DNA from: SHLQ01 sp964610745
GTDB taxonomy: Bacteria; Actinomycetota; Acidimicrobiia; Acidimicrobiales; SHLQ01
Length of the DNA stretch: 64,000 nt
Assembly: GCA_964610745.1 (NCBI GenBank)
Contig: CAZSYL010000002.1
Span: forward strand, 51,626-115,625
Direction: 5' to 3'
In this document: piece after piece, positions 34,212 through 42,446 of the stretch
Layout of the letters: every line of letters starts with the position of its first letter
Numbering within the stretch: position 1 is the first letter of the stretch
Made by a program: the position numbers and the translations under genes
Notes under the pieces: generated by a model
The model's input: the letters and a program-made list of their open reading frames with translations, nothing else
Database searches by the model: none
Told to the model about the DNA's origin: nothing

Positions 34212-35080
34212 GGTCGGTCTCCTGTTGGTTCTTCTTCGTTGGCAACGACCGACGCAATGAACGAGTTGATCGCATCGGTGACAAAGTCCTGGTGGGCGTG
34301 CGGCTCGATGTAACGAGCGGGGGCGAGCAGCGAGGTTGCGTTGGGTAGTGCCACGGCGGTTTCGTCCGCTATCTCAGTCGGGTGCAAGGGATCGCGCTCG
34401 GTGGCGACGACGAGCGCCGGTTGAGTTACGGCTGCGAGGTCGGCAAGGTCGTCGATTGGATGGGAGTCGACCATGGCACCGAGAACATCGGGTCGACCGG
34501 TCTCCTCAACGCCGTCGATGGTCCGAGCAATGCTCGCTGCGGCAAGTGGAACCGTCGCCTCGATCTCCTGAAAGCGGCCGTCCGATTCGAGGATGCCGCG
34601 AGCGGAGGAGACCCCGTCGCGATCGATCCAGGCGCCCATGGCGGCGATGATGTCGAGGTGTGGACGTCCAGGTTGGTCGGTCCAGGCTGGGCGAACGAGC
34701 ACAAGTCCGGATACGCGTTGAGGAAAGTCCAGCGCGATTCGTAGCGCAATGCCCGAACCCATGGAGATACCACCGAAGATGGCTCGCTCAACATCGAGCT
34801 CATCGAGCAGGTCGACCATCGCATCGGCGAACGAACCGAAGCTGAGCGGTACCGCCGACCGGGCCGACTCGCCATGTGCTGGCGCGTCGATCACGATTCG
34901 CCGAACGCCCGAAACGCCCACAATCGCTGCCTGTGCCTGGGAACGAGATCCGCCAAGTCCGTGCAAGAACACGAGCGGGTATCCAACGCCATCGTCGGAG
35001 AACGCGAGCCCGCTCGAGCCACGTTTCTCATTCGCTCGCTCCGGCCGTCCCACCCTTTGCACTGTACGGAGTAACCACAA
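34208..35080 (-). CDS. Alpha/beta hydrolase
   Basis: 290 residues. The oxyanion loop is PLVFLHGLGGSRSQAQ near residue 37, the nucleophile elbow is GGISMGSG, the acid is in VVATERDPLHP and the His in YIEPHAHQDFV. The fold fits esterases or C-C hydrolases. It is the first gene of the 30131-35080 operon, so it may release the substrate from an ester or lactone. The longest frame starts at TTG 35080; GTG at 35062 or 35053 fit the domain start better and none has a clear ribosome-binding site. Confidence 0.85.
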   Translation of the reverse strand: MWLLRTVQRVGRPERANEKRGSSGLAFSDDGVGYPLVFLHGLGGSRSQAQAAIVGVSGVRRIVIDAPAHGESARSAVPLSFGSFADAMVDLLDELDVERAIFGGISMGSGIALRIALDFPQRVSGLVLVRPAWTDQPGRPHLDIIAAMGAWIDRDGVSSARGILESDGRFQEIEATVPLAAASIARTIDGVEETGRPDVLGAMVDSHPIDDLADLAAVTQPALVVATERDPLHPTEIADETAVALPNATSLLAPARYIEPHAHQDFVTDAINSFIASVVANEEEPTGDRP

Positions 35081-35135
35081 CGCTGTCAGGAAGCATTGGA
35101 GCTAGCGCCAAAGAACTAGTCACCAGGGATTTGTC

Positions 35136-35174
35136 TCGGGGTGCCTGGTCGTTTCGACGACGCAGGCACCCCGA
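35136..35174. terminator. Large stem-loop between the RTX nucleotidase and the alpha/beta hydrolase
   Basis: TCGGGGTGCCTG (35136-35147) pairs perfectly with CAGGCACCCCGA (35163-35174); the 15-nt loop has a small inner stem. It follows the stop of the minus-strand nucleotidase gene by 15 bases, so it is its likely terminator, though no long T-run follows. Confidence 0.65.
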
Positions 35175-35189
35175 AAAACAACGTGCTAC

Positions 35190-37484
35190 TTACTCGGCGA
35201 GAGGGACGATGCTCTGCGTCGAGAAGTTCTCAGGAGCCGACAAGACACCTTCGACATCTTGTTCGATGTAGTCGATGAAGATCTGCGCGTACTCGAGGAG
35301 CGTGTCCTCTAGACGACCGTCTTCAGCGACTGCTTCGAAGGTGAAGTAGCCATCGCCACCGCCAGCGGTGAAGCTGTTCGTCGCCACCGTGAAGGTGGCA
35401 GCGGGATCGAGCGCAACGAACTCGCCGTCGATGAGCACCTCGATGTTGGAGAGGCGCTCACCGTCGGCTGCATTCAAATCGACGTCCCAGCGGATGCCCG
35501 CACCATACGGGTACGCACCGGTCGATCCATCGGGATCGATCGAGAAGGCGACCGCCTCTTCGAGAACCGCTGCAACTTCCTCGCCGGTCATCTCAAGGTT
35601 GACGATCGTGTTCGCGAACGGCAACAGCTCGAAGACGTCGGCGATCGTGATATCACCCTCAGGAATGTCGATACGAATGCCACCGGAGTTCTGGATAGCT
35701 ATGTCAGCTTCGAACGAGCGTGCCAGGAAGGCATCGGTAACGAGCTGCTGGATGTCGCCACCGTTGACAGCTGTATCGGCAACGTCGCAGATCTGGCTGC
35801 GACCCTGACCGGGAATGCGCTCGAGGCAAAGATCCTCAGTCGCCTCACCAATCACCTGCTGTTGAAGCACTTCGACCTGTCCGGAGAACTGATCGAGCAC
35901 CGCAGCTGCGTCGGCGTCAGGGGTGACGATCGAGAGCTCAGGCGTTGCTTCGACAAAGGCAATGACCTCGTCGCGAGCCTCACCGGTGAGTTCCTCACGA
36001 TCGGCATCCTCTGATGGCTCACGCTGAAATGAGTCTGCGAGCAGAAGATGTGGTGTTCCTTCGCAGCTACTCACAACCCCGTCCTCGTCGAAGCTGACGT
36101 TGAGTTCACCGACAACCCAGCTGAACTGCCAGGCCTGAACAACACATACCGGGTTTCCATCAGCGTCGGTTACCCGCTGTGGGTACTCACCGCTGGTGTT
36201 GAGTCCGAGATCCCCGAAGTTGCCGAGGAGCGAGTGGCTGTCGCCGCCGACGATGACGTCGACGCCGCTGACCTGCGATGCAAGGTCGAGGTCGTTCGCA
36301 AGCTGAATATGCGTGACGAGCACGATCTTGTTGATGCCCGCAGCACTGAGTAGATCGATCTGCGCCTGAGCGGTCTCGATCTCGTCGAGGAACTCTGTCG
36401 TGTCGAGTGGGCTCGAAGAGTTCTGCGTCTTGCCCGCAATGTTGATGCCGACATAGCCGACTCGCTCGCCGCCTTCGTATTCGATGATGACGTTGTCGTC
36501 AAAGATCTTGTCGCCATTAGGAGCGAGCGGTGTGCCCGGTGCGGGAATGACGTTTGCGCCAAGCGTCGAGGTCTGACAGCTGTCGGACCCATTGAGGTGA
36601 CCAAGGAAATCGGCCAGACCCTGGTCGGAGCTATCAAACTCGTGGTTGCCGAGAGCAAACACATCGAAGCAGGCTTCATTCATGAGCGCCGCGTCGGCTT
36701 CTCCACCGAAGAGGCTGAAGAAGAGCGTGCCGGTAATCGCATCGCCAGCGTGAACCTTGACGACCTCACCGCTTGCGTTGGCTGCCAGCTCGTCGATCTT
36801 CGATACAACGCTTGGGAAGCCTCCGAACTGCACGCGGGTTTCGCCGCCTGGAAGTTCGAGATCACCCGAGTCGCTTTCGAGATGACTGTGGTGGTCGTTG
36901 ATGTGAAGGATCGTCAGATCGAACGGAGCGCCAGCAGGAGCACCGTCGTCTCCTCCTCCATCGCCGGGTTCGTCGACCGGTGGTGGTGGATCACCAACCG
37001 GAGCCCTCGCTCCGTCGGTGACGCTGTCCTCGCCCGGTCCGGGCCACAACGTGTTATCACCGCCGCCACCCTCAAGCTCATCGTTACCGGCTTCGCCGAG
37101 CACGATGTCGTCGCCCTGGGCGCCGCGGAGCACATCGTCGCCGTTCCCACCGAAGAGGGTGTCGTTGCCCGCTCCGCCTTGGACGATGTCGTTGTCGTTT
37201 CCGCCTTCAATGCGGTCGTCGCCCGGACCGCCAATGAGGATGTCGTCACCGGAATGTCCGCATATCGTGTCATTGCCCGCTCCGCCGTTGATGGCATCGG
37301 GACCGAGCGATCCAAAGATGACGTCGTCGCCATCAGTACCTACCGTGAGGATGCCGGACTCCTCGACGAGGATCGTCACCTCTTGACCTCCACACGTCAG
37401 TGCGCCCTCGGCCGACACATTTGGTGCAGTGGCAACCAGTGCGCCCACCAGAGCGAGCGCTAGGCCCGCAGCTTTCAGTCTCAT
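35190..37484 (-). CDS. Secreted bifunctional metallophosphatase/5'-nucleotidase with N-terminal RTX repeats
   Basis: 764 residues. A signal peptide (LALALVGALVATAPNVSAEG) is followed by about 50 residues, then eight or so RTX calcium-binding nonapeptides of the type GGAGNDTL (residues 60-140). The UshA-like metallophosphatase domain starts FDLTILHINDHHSH near residue 188 with LGNHEFDSSDQGL and VIVGGDSHSLLG. The 5'-nucleotidase C-terminal domain has AIQNSGGIRIDIPEGDIT and the substrate-stacking TNSFTAGGGDGYFTF. The enzyme should strip phosphate from nucleotides outside the cell for purine and phosphate supply. RTX repeats normally sit C-terminal for type I secretion; here they are N-terminal behind a Sec signal. 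GGGGAG precedes the ATG. Confidence 0.92.
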   Translation of the reverse strand: MRLKAAGLALALVGALVATAPNVSAEGALTCGGQEVTILVEESGILTVGTDGDDVIFGSLGPDAINGGAGNDTICGHSGDDILIGGPGDDRIEGGNDNDIVQGGAGNDTLFGGNGDDVLRGAQGDDIVLGEAGNDELEGGGGDNTLWPGPGEDSVTDGARAPVGDPPPPVDEPGDGGGDDGAPAGAPFDLTILHINDHHSHLESDSGDLELPGGETRVQFGGFPSVVSKIDELAANASGEVVKVHAGDAITGTLFFSLFGGEADAALMNEACFDVFALGNHEFDSSDQGLADFLGHLNGSDSCQTSTLGANVIPAPGTPLAPNGDKIFDDNVIIEYEGGERVGYVGINIAGKTQNSSSPLDTTEFLDEIETAQAQIDLLSAAGINKIVLVTHIQLANDLDLASQVSGVDVIVGGDSHSLLGNFGDLGLNTSGEYPQRVTDADGNPVCVVQAWQFSWVVGELNVSFDEDGVVSSCEGTPHLLLADSFQREPSEDADREELTGEARDEVIAFVEATPELSIVTPDADAAAVLDQFSGQVEVLQQQVIGEATEDLCLERIPGQGRSQICDVADTAVNGGDIQQLVTDAFLARSFEADIAIQNSGGIRIDIPEGDITIADVFELLPFANTIVNLEMTGEEVAAVLEEAVAFSIDPDGSTGAYPYGAGIRWDVDLNAADGERLSNIEVLIDGEFVALDPAATFTVATNSFTAGGGDGYFTFEAVAEDGRLEDTLLEYAQIFIDYIEQDVEGVLSAPENFSTQSIVPLAE

Positions 37485-37751
37485 TTTCTCCCCGTTTCAT
37501 TCCAAAGGTTGGTTCTAATCGCATCCTTGTGTGAATGAGACTCTCTGTCCAGCGACTTTGGTTAAAAGACGACGAACTGTGGGAAAAATGTCGATTCATC
37601 TTCATCACGCCCCCCTTTGTCCCCAACGCTGGGAGAAGAGTTGGACTCACAGCACTAAGTGTTACTGGGCAACGATGCGCATCGCCATGCCGTACCAACT
37701 CCGCGCCCTATGCCTCTCAGCTCGAGACAGCCCGGCCATACTGAGAATGCC

Positions 37752-38186
37752 ATGACGATGACGAACGAACGCCTCGATGCCATGATTCGCGAGCATGCCG
37801 ACGCCATACATCACAGCGACCTCGGTCGCTGGCAGTTCGACTACTACGGGCACAGCGTCATCGTGCTCACCGACGAGGTGCACAACCGGATGCGGGTCAT
37901 GACCCCGGTCGGTGAAGCCGCGGCGATGGACGAAGAACTGGCGATGGAATGTTTGCGTGCGAACTTCGACCGGGCTCTCGATGCCCGCTACGCAATCTCT
38001 GGCGACTACGTATGGAGCGCATTCATCCACCCACTCAGCGAGCTCAACGTGTCACAGGTCGTCGACGCGTTCAACCAGGTTGTCAGTCTCGCCGCCACCT
38101 ACGGCACGAGCTTCACGAGCGGCAGCCTCGCCTTTGGACGCGCCGAGCAAGACACTAGCGACGAAGACGACCAGACCGACGGGTAA
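37752..38186 (+). CDS. Small YbjN-like protein
   Basis: 144 residues. RWQFDYYGHSVIVLTDEVHN near residue 26 and MRVMTPVGEA, then DARYAISGDYVWSAFIHPL and VSQVVDAFNQVVSLAATYGT look like the YbjN / type III chaperone-like alpha-beta fold, which in known cases binds other proteins. This is a fold-level guess. The ATG at 37752 (MTMTNERLD) is chosen because the 31 codons upstream look non-coding. It stands alone between the divergent nucleotidase gene and a repeat-rich gap. The 267-base gap 37485-37751 before it holds nothing that I can name. Confidence 0.65.
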   Translation: MTMTNERLDAMIREHADAIHHSDLGRWQFDYYGHSVIVLTDEVHNRMRVMTPVGEAAAMDEELAMECLRANFDRALDARYAISGDYVWSAFIHPLSELNVSQVVDAFNQVVSLAATYGTSFTSGSLAFGRAEQDTSDEDDQTDG

Positions 38187-38222
38187 GACCAGTAGCCCGC
38201 AACCAAGCTCGCTGTGGCGAAA

Positions 38223-38467
38223 TGGGGTCAGGTCTCACTTTCACCCATAGTCCCTACGGGGTCAGGTCTCACTTTCACTTGCTGCGACGTTGATCAGCCG
38301 AAACTCAACGGTTTGGGTGTGCAGCCTCGGACTTCATCACCTTGGCAGCCCGACTGTCGACAGCGGTTAACGAGCGACGACCGTTGTGAATTCAACAGCC
38401 TGAGGGCAAGTGCGTGAAAGTGAGACCTGACCCCAATCAATATGCAGTGAAAGTGAGACCTGACCCC
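38223..38467. repeat. Palindromic array of four GGGTCAG-type intergenic repeats
   Basis: Copies of a 21-base unit (GGGTCAGGTCTCACTTTCAC preceded by one more G) lie at 38224-38244 and 38258-38278 on the plus strand, and at 38414-38434 and 38447-38467 on the minus strand. The two direct pairs have spacings of 34 and 33 bases, and face each other across 135 bases of unrelated sequence. They fill most of the 322-base gap 38187-38508; another inverted repeat ATCAGGA/TCCTGAT follows copy four. The arrangement resembles REP/BIME-type elements, which elsewhere are mobilised by RAYT transposases. No gene is seen in the gap. Confidence 0.85.
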
Positions 38468-38508
38468 AATCAGGATGGAGTGGGGTCCTCCTGATCTGGG
38501 AGAGAACA

Positions 38509-38907
38509 TCACGGGCCGTTGATGTCCTCTCGTCGCATGGCGATATCGGCCTCTAGCGTTCGCCCTCCAATTCCAATGATCGGCACGCCATCGACTTCGG
38601 CGGTCACGGTCACCGTGACGAACTCGGTGCCCACGCTCGTCGACACGATTGCCTCGCCGACCGAACGTCTCGCTGCCGCGGTCGCTACAGCCGATGCCGC
38701 TTCCGGCTCGACAGCCGCGGCCCTCGCACCTTCCCGCGCCGCGTTCTCAAGCCGAACCTGCATGGTCATCAACTGACCAACCCACACAATGCCCGCAACA
38801 CACAACACGAGCAGCGGGAGGATCAGCGCCATTTCCAGAGTGGCCTGACCTCGATCGTCTCCAAGGTCTCGCCGAGCTCGGCCCTGACCCTCGCCGCTGC
38901 GCCACAT
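38509..38907 (-). CDS. TadE-like minor pilin
   Basis: 132 residues. After a short basic segment the typical TadE start RGQATLEMALILPLLVLCVA gives a prepilin-like hydrophobic helix near residue 23, with Glu at position +5 of the helix. The rest (RLENAAREGARAAAVEPEAA, VTVTAEVDGVPIIGIGGRTL) is the usual small beta domain. The ATG at 38907 shares one base with the upstream stop (TGATG); the longer frame to 39285 overlaps the pilin-like gene and is not coding. It is the last gene of the tad cluster. Confidence 0.85.
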   Translation of the reverse strand: MWRSGEGQGRARRDLGDDRGQATLEMALILPLLVLCVAGIVWVGQLMTMQVRLENAAREGARAAAVEPEAASAVATAAARRSVGEAIVSTSVGTEFVTVTVTAEVDGVPIIGIGGRTLEADIAMRREDINGP

Positions 38908-39113
38908 CAGACGCGACCGATGATCGAGTCGATCACGGCATCGAAAAGCTCGGCTATCTTCCCTGTTCCTGAAGCCCAAGTCACCACAATTAGAGCAATT
39001 GTGGCGACGCCGAGAAGGAGCAGAGCGTACTCGGCGGTGGATTGCCCCCGGTCGTCGACGAGCCGACTGCGAAGGGCGTGACCCAGGCGAAGAGCGATGG
39101 TTGTTTGCAACAT
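38907..39113 (-). CDS. Flp-pilin-like DUF4244 protein
   Basis: 68 residues. A basic N-terminus is followed by DDRGQSTAEYALLLLGVATI, a class III prepilin-like region with the G/x-S-T-A-E-Y pattern seen in Flp pilins, and a single long hydrophobic helix. The C-terminus KIAELFDAVIDSIIGRV fits DUF4244. It is probably the major pilin of the tad system, processed by a prepilin peptidase that is not encoded in the window. Confidence 0.88.
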   Translation of the reverse strand: MLQTTIALRLGHALRSRLVDDRGQSTAEYALLLLGVATIALIVVTWASGTGKIAELFDAVIDSIIGRV

Positions 39114-39209
39114 GATCGTTGCTCACTTTCAGTAGTTCATTGATTGGGCCTGCAGTCGCTGAATGCGCTGGGCCGAGACTTGCGAGCAACAGCTCGCACG
39201 ATTGGATTT

Positions 39210-39728
39210 TCAGGTCGGAAGACCCGAAAGGGCTTCGACCAGCAGTGGTGCAATCGCCAACAGGACGAAGGCCGGAAGGATGCACAGCACGAGAGGAAAC
39301 AGCAGGGACACGGTGAGCCGTTGCGCTGCCTCGTCGAGAGCGTTGGCCCGGTGGCGACGCAGATCGCGGATCAGAAACTCAAACTGCAATTGAAGCGAAC
39401 CACCATCATGTTCGGCTCGACGCAACACGTCGAGCACGCGAACAATCTCGGGGGTCGGACCTCCACCGCGGGCCGTCTCGAGAATCGCGGTGTCGAGCGA
39501 CGCCCCGAGTCGCAATCGCTCGTCGACCTCGGCGAAGTCCCGCGCAACGACACTCACCGCTCCCCCGGCAGTCGTGAGACCACAGACCGATGAGATTGCC
39601 GCCCGGGGACTTTGGCCAGCGGCGGTGGCCAGGCTTAACAATGTCACGACCGCGGGCAGGCCGGTCGCGCGGTCGTGAGCGAGCTGACGTGCCGTCCTTC
39701 GTTTCTTCAGAATCGACTCACCACTCAT
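39210..39728 (-). CDS. TadC-like type II secretion F-domain protein
   Basis: 172 residues, a half-size member of the T2SF family. ATGLPAVVTLLSLATAAGQS opens the F domain, followed by FAEVDERLRLGASLDTAILE and a C-terminal pair of membrane helices (VSLLFPLVLCILPAFVLLAI). It forms the inner-membrane platform of the pilus with TadB. It overlaps the end of tadB by four bases (ATGA). Confidence 0.85.
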   Translation of the reverse strand: MSGESILKKRRTARQLAHDRATGLPAVVTLLSLATAAGQSPRAAISSVCGLTTAGGAVSVVARDFAEVDERLRLGASLDTAILETARGGGPTPEIVRVLDVLRRAEHDGGSLQLQFEFLIRDLRRHRANALDEAAQRLTVSLLFPLVLCILPAFVLLAIAPLLVEALSGLPT

Positions 39729-40324
39729 GCCAACCTCCGGAGCAGTCGTCGAATCCAGACCACCCCGACCAGATCGAACGCCAGGCCACCGGCCAGGAAC
39801 ACCGCGCCGAGTCGGCTGCCATAGACGAACCCGCGGGTCACCGAAGCCACCAACGCAAACACGAGCGGAAGCACCACCAGTACCGCAGCCGACATCTGGT
39901 TCTGCGTCAGCAGAATGCGACGCCGCTTGTCGTGGTCGACATCCTCACGAATGGCCTCGCCGACAGCATCGAGCGCGACCGCCAGATCGGCTCCGGTGCT
40001 TACCCCCATCTCGATCACTCCGACGAGAAGCCGCTCCGCGTCAGATGTGGTGTGCGCAGCCCAATCGCGGCCAACTTCGGCGAACGGACGACCGACCGAG
40101 ACGTGCGCGGCGGCAATGCGCAACGATCGGTGTTCGTGACCCATATCCTCATCCACCTGTACGACCGCCGACTCCAACGGAACACCTGCCCGGATAATCC
40201 GGGCCAGCCGCAGAGCGATTTCGGGTAGTTGTTCATTTGGCGACCGCACTCGACCGAACCGACCAGGACGGGGCCGGTGGAACGGGCGCGTCGTGCTGCG
40301 AGAAGCGGGTCGGCGCGTCGTCAT
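39725..40324 (-). CDS. TadB-like type II secretion F-domain protein
   Basis: 199 residues. The F domain has NEQLPEIALRLARIIRAGVP, then LRIAAAHVSVGRPFAEVGRD and VGEAIREDVDHDKRRRILLT, with membrane helices at the C-terminus. The N-terminal membrane helices seen in longer TadB proteins are missing. ATG 40324 is used: it gives a four-base overlap with tadA, while the longer frame to 40465 lies inside tadA and looks non-coding. Confidence 0.85.
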   Translation of the reverse strand: MTTRRPASRSTTRPFHRPRPGRFGRVRSPNEQLPEIALRLARIIRAGVPLESAVVQVDEDMGHEHRSLRIAAAHVSVGRPFAEVGRDWAAHTTSDAERLLVGVIEMGVSTGADLAVALDAVGEAIREDVDHDKRRRILLTQNQMSAAVLVVLPLVFALVASVTRGFVYGSRLGAVFLAGGLAFDLVGVVWIRRLLRRLA

Positions 40325-41454
40325 GGCTGACCACCTGCGACAGACAGCTCGTACTCGGTCGTCATTTGCCACTGATTCGTCGGCGTGTCGGGCACGGCCG
40401 TGATCGAGGCGACCTGACGCCGACCATCGGGGCGTCGAGCCACCATCACCAGCAGATCGATGCACGAGGCCAGCTGTTCTCGAATCGCGGCAAGCGGCAG
40501 GTCAGCATCCCCAAGCAGCATCATCGTCTCGATCCGGCGTAGCGCATCAGCGGGCGTGTTTGCGTGCACCGTCGACATCGAACCACGATGACCGGTGTTC
40601 ATCGCCTGAATCAGATCGAGTGCTTCAGCGCCGCGCATCTCCCCGCAAATGATTCGATCGGGGCGCATTCTCAGCGCATGGCGGACGAGCGTCCGCAAGC
40701 CAACCTCATCCACGCCTTCAGAAGCATTACGAGTCTCGAGCCGCACGACATGACCGCACTGCAGTCGGAGCTCTGCGGCATCTTCGATCGTGATGATGCG
40801 AGTCTCCGAATCGATCCCATCGGCCAGCGCATTGAGCAACGTCGTCTTGCCTGAAGACGTTGCGCCTGCGACCACAATTGTCGAAGCATCAACGACGGCC
40901 TGGCGCAACAGCTGCGCTGCCTCGGGTTCACACATGTCGTCGAGGCTCACCCGGGCGTTGGTGAAACGACGGATCGTGATGCAAGGCCCATCCACCGCCA
41001 ACGGCGCAATGATGCCGTGCAACCGCGAACCGTCGGCCAGGCGAACATCGACGCTCGGGTTTGCCAGATCGATGCGACGGCCGGACTGGGCCGCGAGGCG
41101 ACGCAGCAAGTGGTCGACATCGTCCTGTTCGACCCGGCGCCCAGTGTGCACCAACCGACCGGCCCGCTCGACCCACACCTCGCCTCCACCGTTCACCATG
41201 ATCTCGGTGACCGACGGATCCGCAGCGAACTCGTGAAGCGGCCCGAGCCCATCGATTCGAGCTCGGACTTCGGCAACGATCCCTTCTCTACGTTCCGCCG
41301 GCGCCAGGGGAGCCAGTGTCGAGACGAGCTCGTCAATCCGGCCGAGCATCTGTGCGGTATCGCGGCCAACTGCGTCATCGATGTCACGCCAGAGCGCCTC
41401 GTGGATCTGGCGAACCACCGTGTCATTGGACGGCCCCACGTCGGCGGCTACCAC
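40321..41454 (-). CDS. TadA/CpaF-type pilus assembly ATPase
   Basis: 377-residue secretion ATPase. N-terminal domain includes VTEIMVNGGGEVWVERAGRL. Walker A is IVVAGATSSGKTTLLNALAD near residue 200, the Asp box is RIITIEDAAELRL, Walker B is RPDRIICGEMRGAEALDLIQ and the His box is GSMSTVHANTPADALRR. It powers Flp pilus extension (and retraction in some Tad systems). GTG at 41454 overlaps the upstream CpaE-like gene by seven bases. Confidence 0.93.
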   Translation of the reverse strand: MVAADVGPSNDTVVRQIHEALWRDIDDAVGRDTAQMLGRIDELVSTLAPLAPAERREGIVAEVRARIDGLGPLHEFAADPSVTEIMVNGGGEVWVERAGRLVHTGRRVEQDDVDHLLRRLAAQSGRRIDLANPSVDVRLADGSRLHGIIAPLAVDGPCITIRRFTNARVSLDDMCEPEAAQLLRQAVVDASTIVVAGATSSGKTTLLNALADGIDSETRIITIEDAAELRLQCGHVVRLETRNASEGVDEVGLRTLVRHALRMRPDRIICGEMRGAEALDLIQAMNTGHRGSMSTVHANTPADALRRIETMMLLGDADLPLAAIREQLASCIDLLVMVARRPDGRRQVASITAVPDTPTNQWQMTTEYELSVAGGQP

Positions 41455-42227
41455 GACTCGACAACCTCGTGACGCGACCCGAACATCTCGCGATGACCTG
41501 ATCGTTCGAACCCGATGGGTACGTTTTCTGATGAGTACTCGTGAAGCAGATCTGCAACGAAGCGTCGCAAGGCTCGCGGCCGTTTCGACACGAGCGTTCC
41601 ACTGTCTACCGAACGAGCAATAGCAGGATTCACGCGGAGTCGAGCGGTGACCGCGGTACCAACGACCGCCTCAACATCGAGCGTTCGAAGCGCTCGCCCG
41701 TCCTCACAAATTTCCACCACTGTGTCCAAGGTGATCGGCACTTGGGTAGCGCGTCGCAGAGCGAGATAGCACGGACGCAACACGAGGGTTCGTCGATCGC
41801 TCGCTGTTCCGATCAACGCTCGGGGCGAGGTTGCTTGAGAGCGAACAACGCCGAGATCGGCAACGACCGTTCCGAGCTCACCCAGACCTTGCACCATTTC
41901 GGCAATGCGTCCCGGGTCGACCGATCCGACTTCGGTCGGAAGCGCACCACGGCCAGCTGGCAACAGGCTCAGACCGGGCAGCACCGGAACGAGGAGGCTT
42001 TCGAGTGCAGCGAGCTCGACCGGTTCGGAGGACGTCAACCAATCGACCACGCCGTGACGGTCGCTGGCGTCGACACCGAGCATGTCGGGTTGATCGCCTC
42101 CGAAGTCGACGAGCACGACCCCGTGACGGGCAGACCACGGCTCGCGAAGCGCCAGCTCGAGTGCGAGCGATGCTGAAACGACCGAGGTACCGACTCCACC
42201 TTTGGTGGCATGAACAGACCAGAACAT
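41448..42227 (-). CDS. TadZ/CpaE-like (Ssd-type) ParA-family protein
   Basis: 259 residues. It starts MFWSVHATKGGVGTSVVSAS, a deviant Walker A of the MinD/ParA family in which the last Lys/Thr pair is altered. GVVLVDFGGDQPDMLGVDAS follows. It lacks an N-terminal receiver domain. TadZ/CpaE proteins place the pilus apparatus at the pole or septum; actinobacterial relatives are called Ssd. It is the first gene of the tad cluster. The 219-base gap 42228-42446 upstream contains no recognisable promoter or gene. Confidence 0.82.
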   Translation of the reverse strand: MFWSVHATKGGVGTSVVSASLALELALREPWSARHGVVLVDFGGDQPDMLGVDASDRHGVVDWLTSSEPVELAALESLLVPVLPGLSLLPAGRGALPTEVGSVDPGRIAEMVQGLGELGTVVADLGVVRSQATSPRALIGTASDRRTLVLRPCYLALRRATQVPITLDTVVEICEDGRALRTLDVEAVVGTAVTARLRVNPAIARSVDSGTLVSKRPRALRRFVADLLHEYSSENVPIGFERSGHREMFGSRHEVVESW

Positions 42228-42446
42228 GACGAAGCTCTCCCAATCGGCGCGTCCGAACGCGCCACAAACAGTTGGGGGAAGAGGTCAGCTCTGCCAGAAA
42301 AGCCGGTCAGAAGCGAGAGACCGACATTGCGAAGTGCCGGTAGTAGAGACCATGCCAAACAGCAGAACTGGGCGACAAGTTGAGCGTAAGAGGATGGGCT
42401 TCGTGTCAGGATGTCTCGGCTTCACTCGAACACCACCTTGTTGGGC

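Noticed and set aside
38223..38467. Possible CRISPR array
   Set aside because: Only four copies in two opposite orientations and no regular spacers or cas genes; a palindromic REP-type layout fits better.
38509..39285. Longer TadE frame reaching 39285
   Set aside because: The extension runs antiparallel-free over the pilin-like and TadC genes in another frame and is Arg/Ser-rich; the TGATG junction at 38907 fits the real start.
39725..40465. Longer TadB frame reaching 40465
   Set aside because: The extra codons lie inside tadA and look non-coding; the ATGA overlap at 40321-40324 is the natural start.
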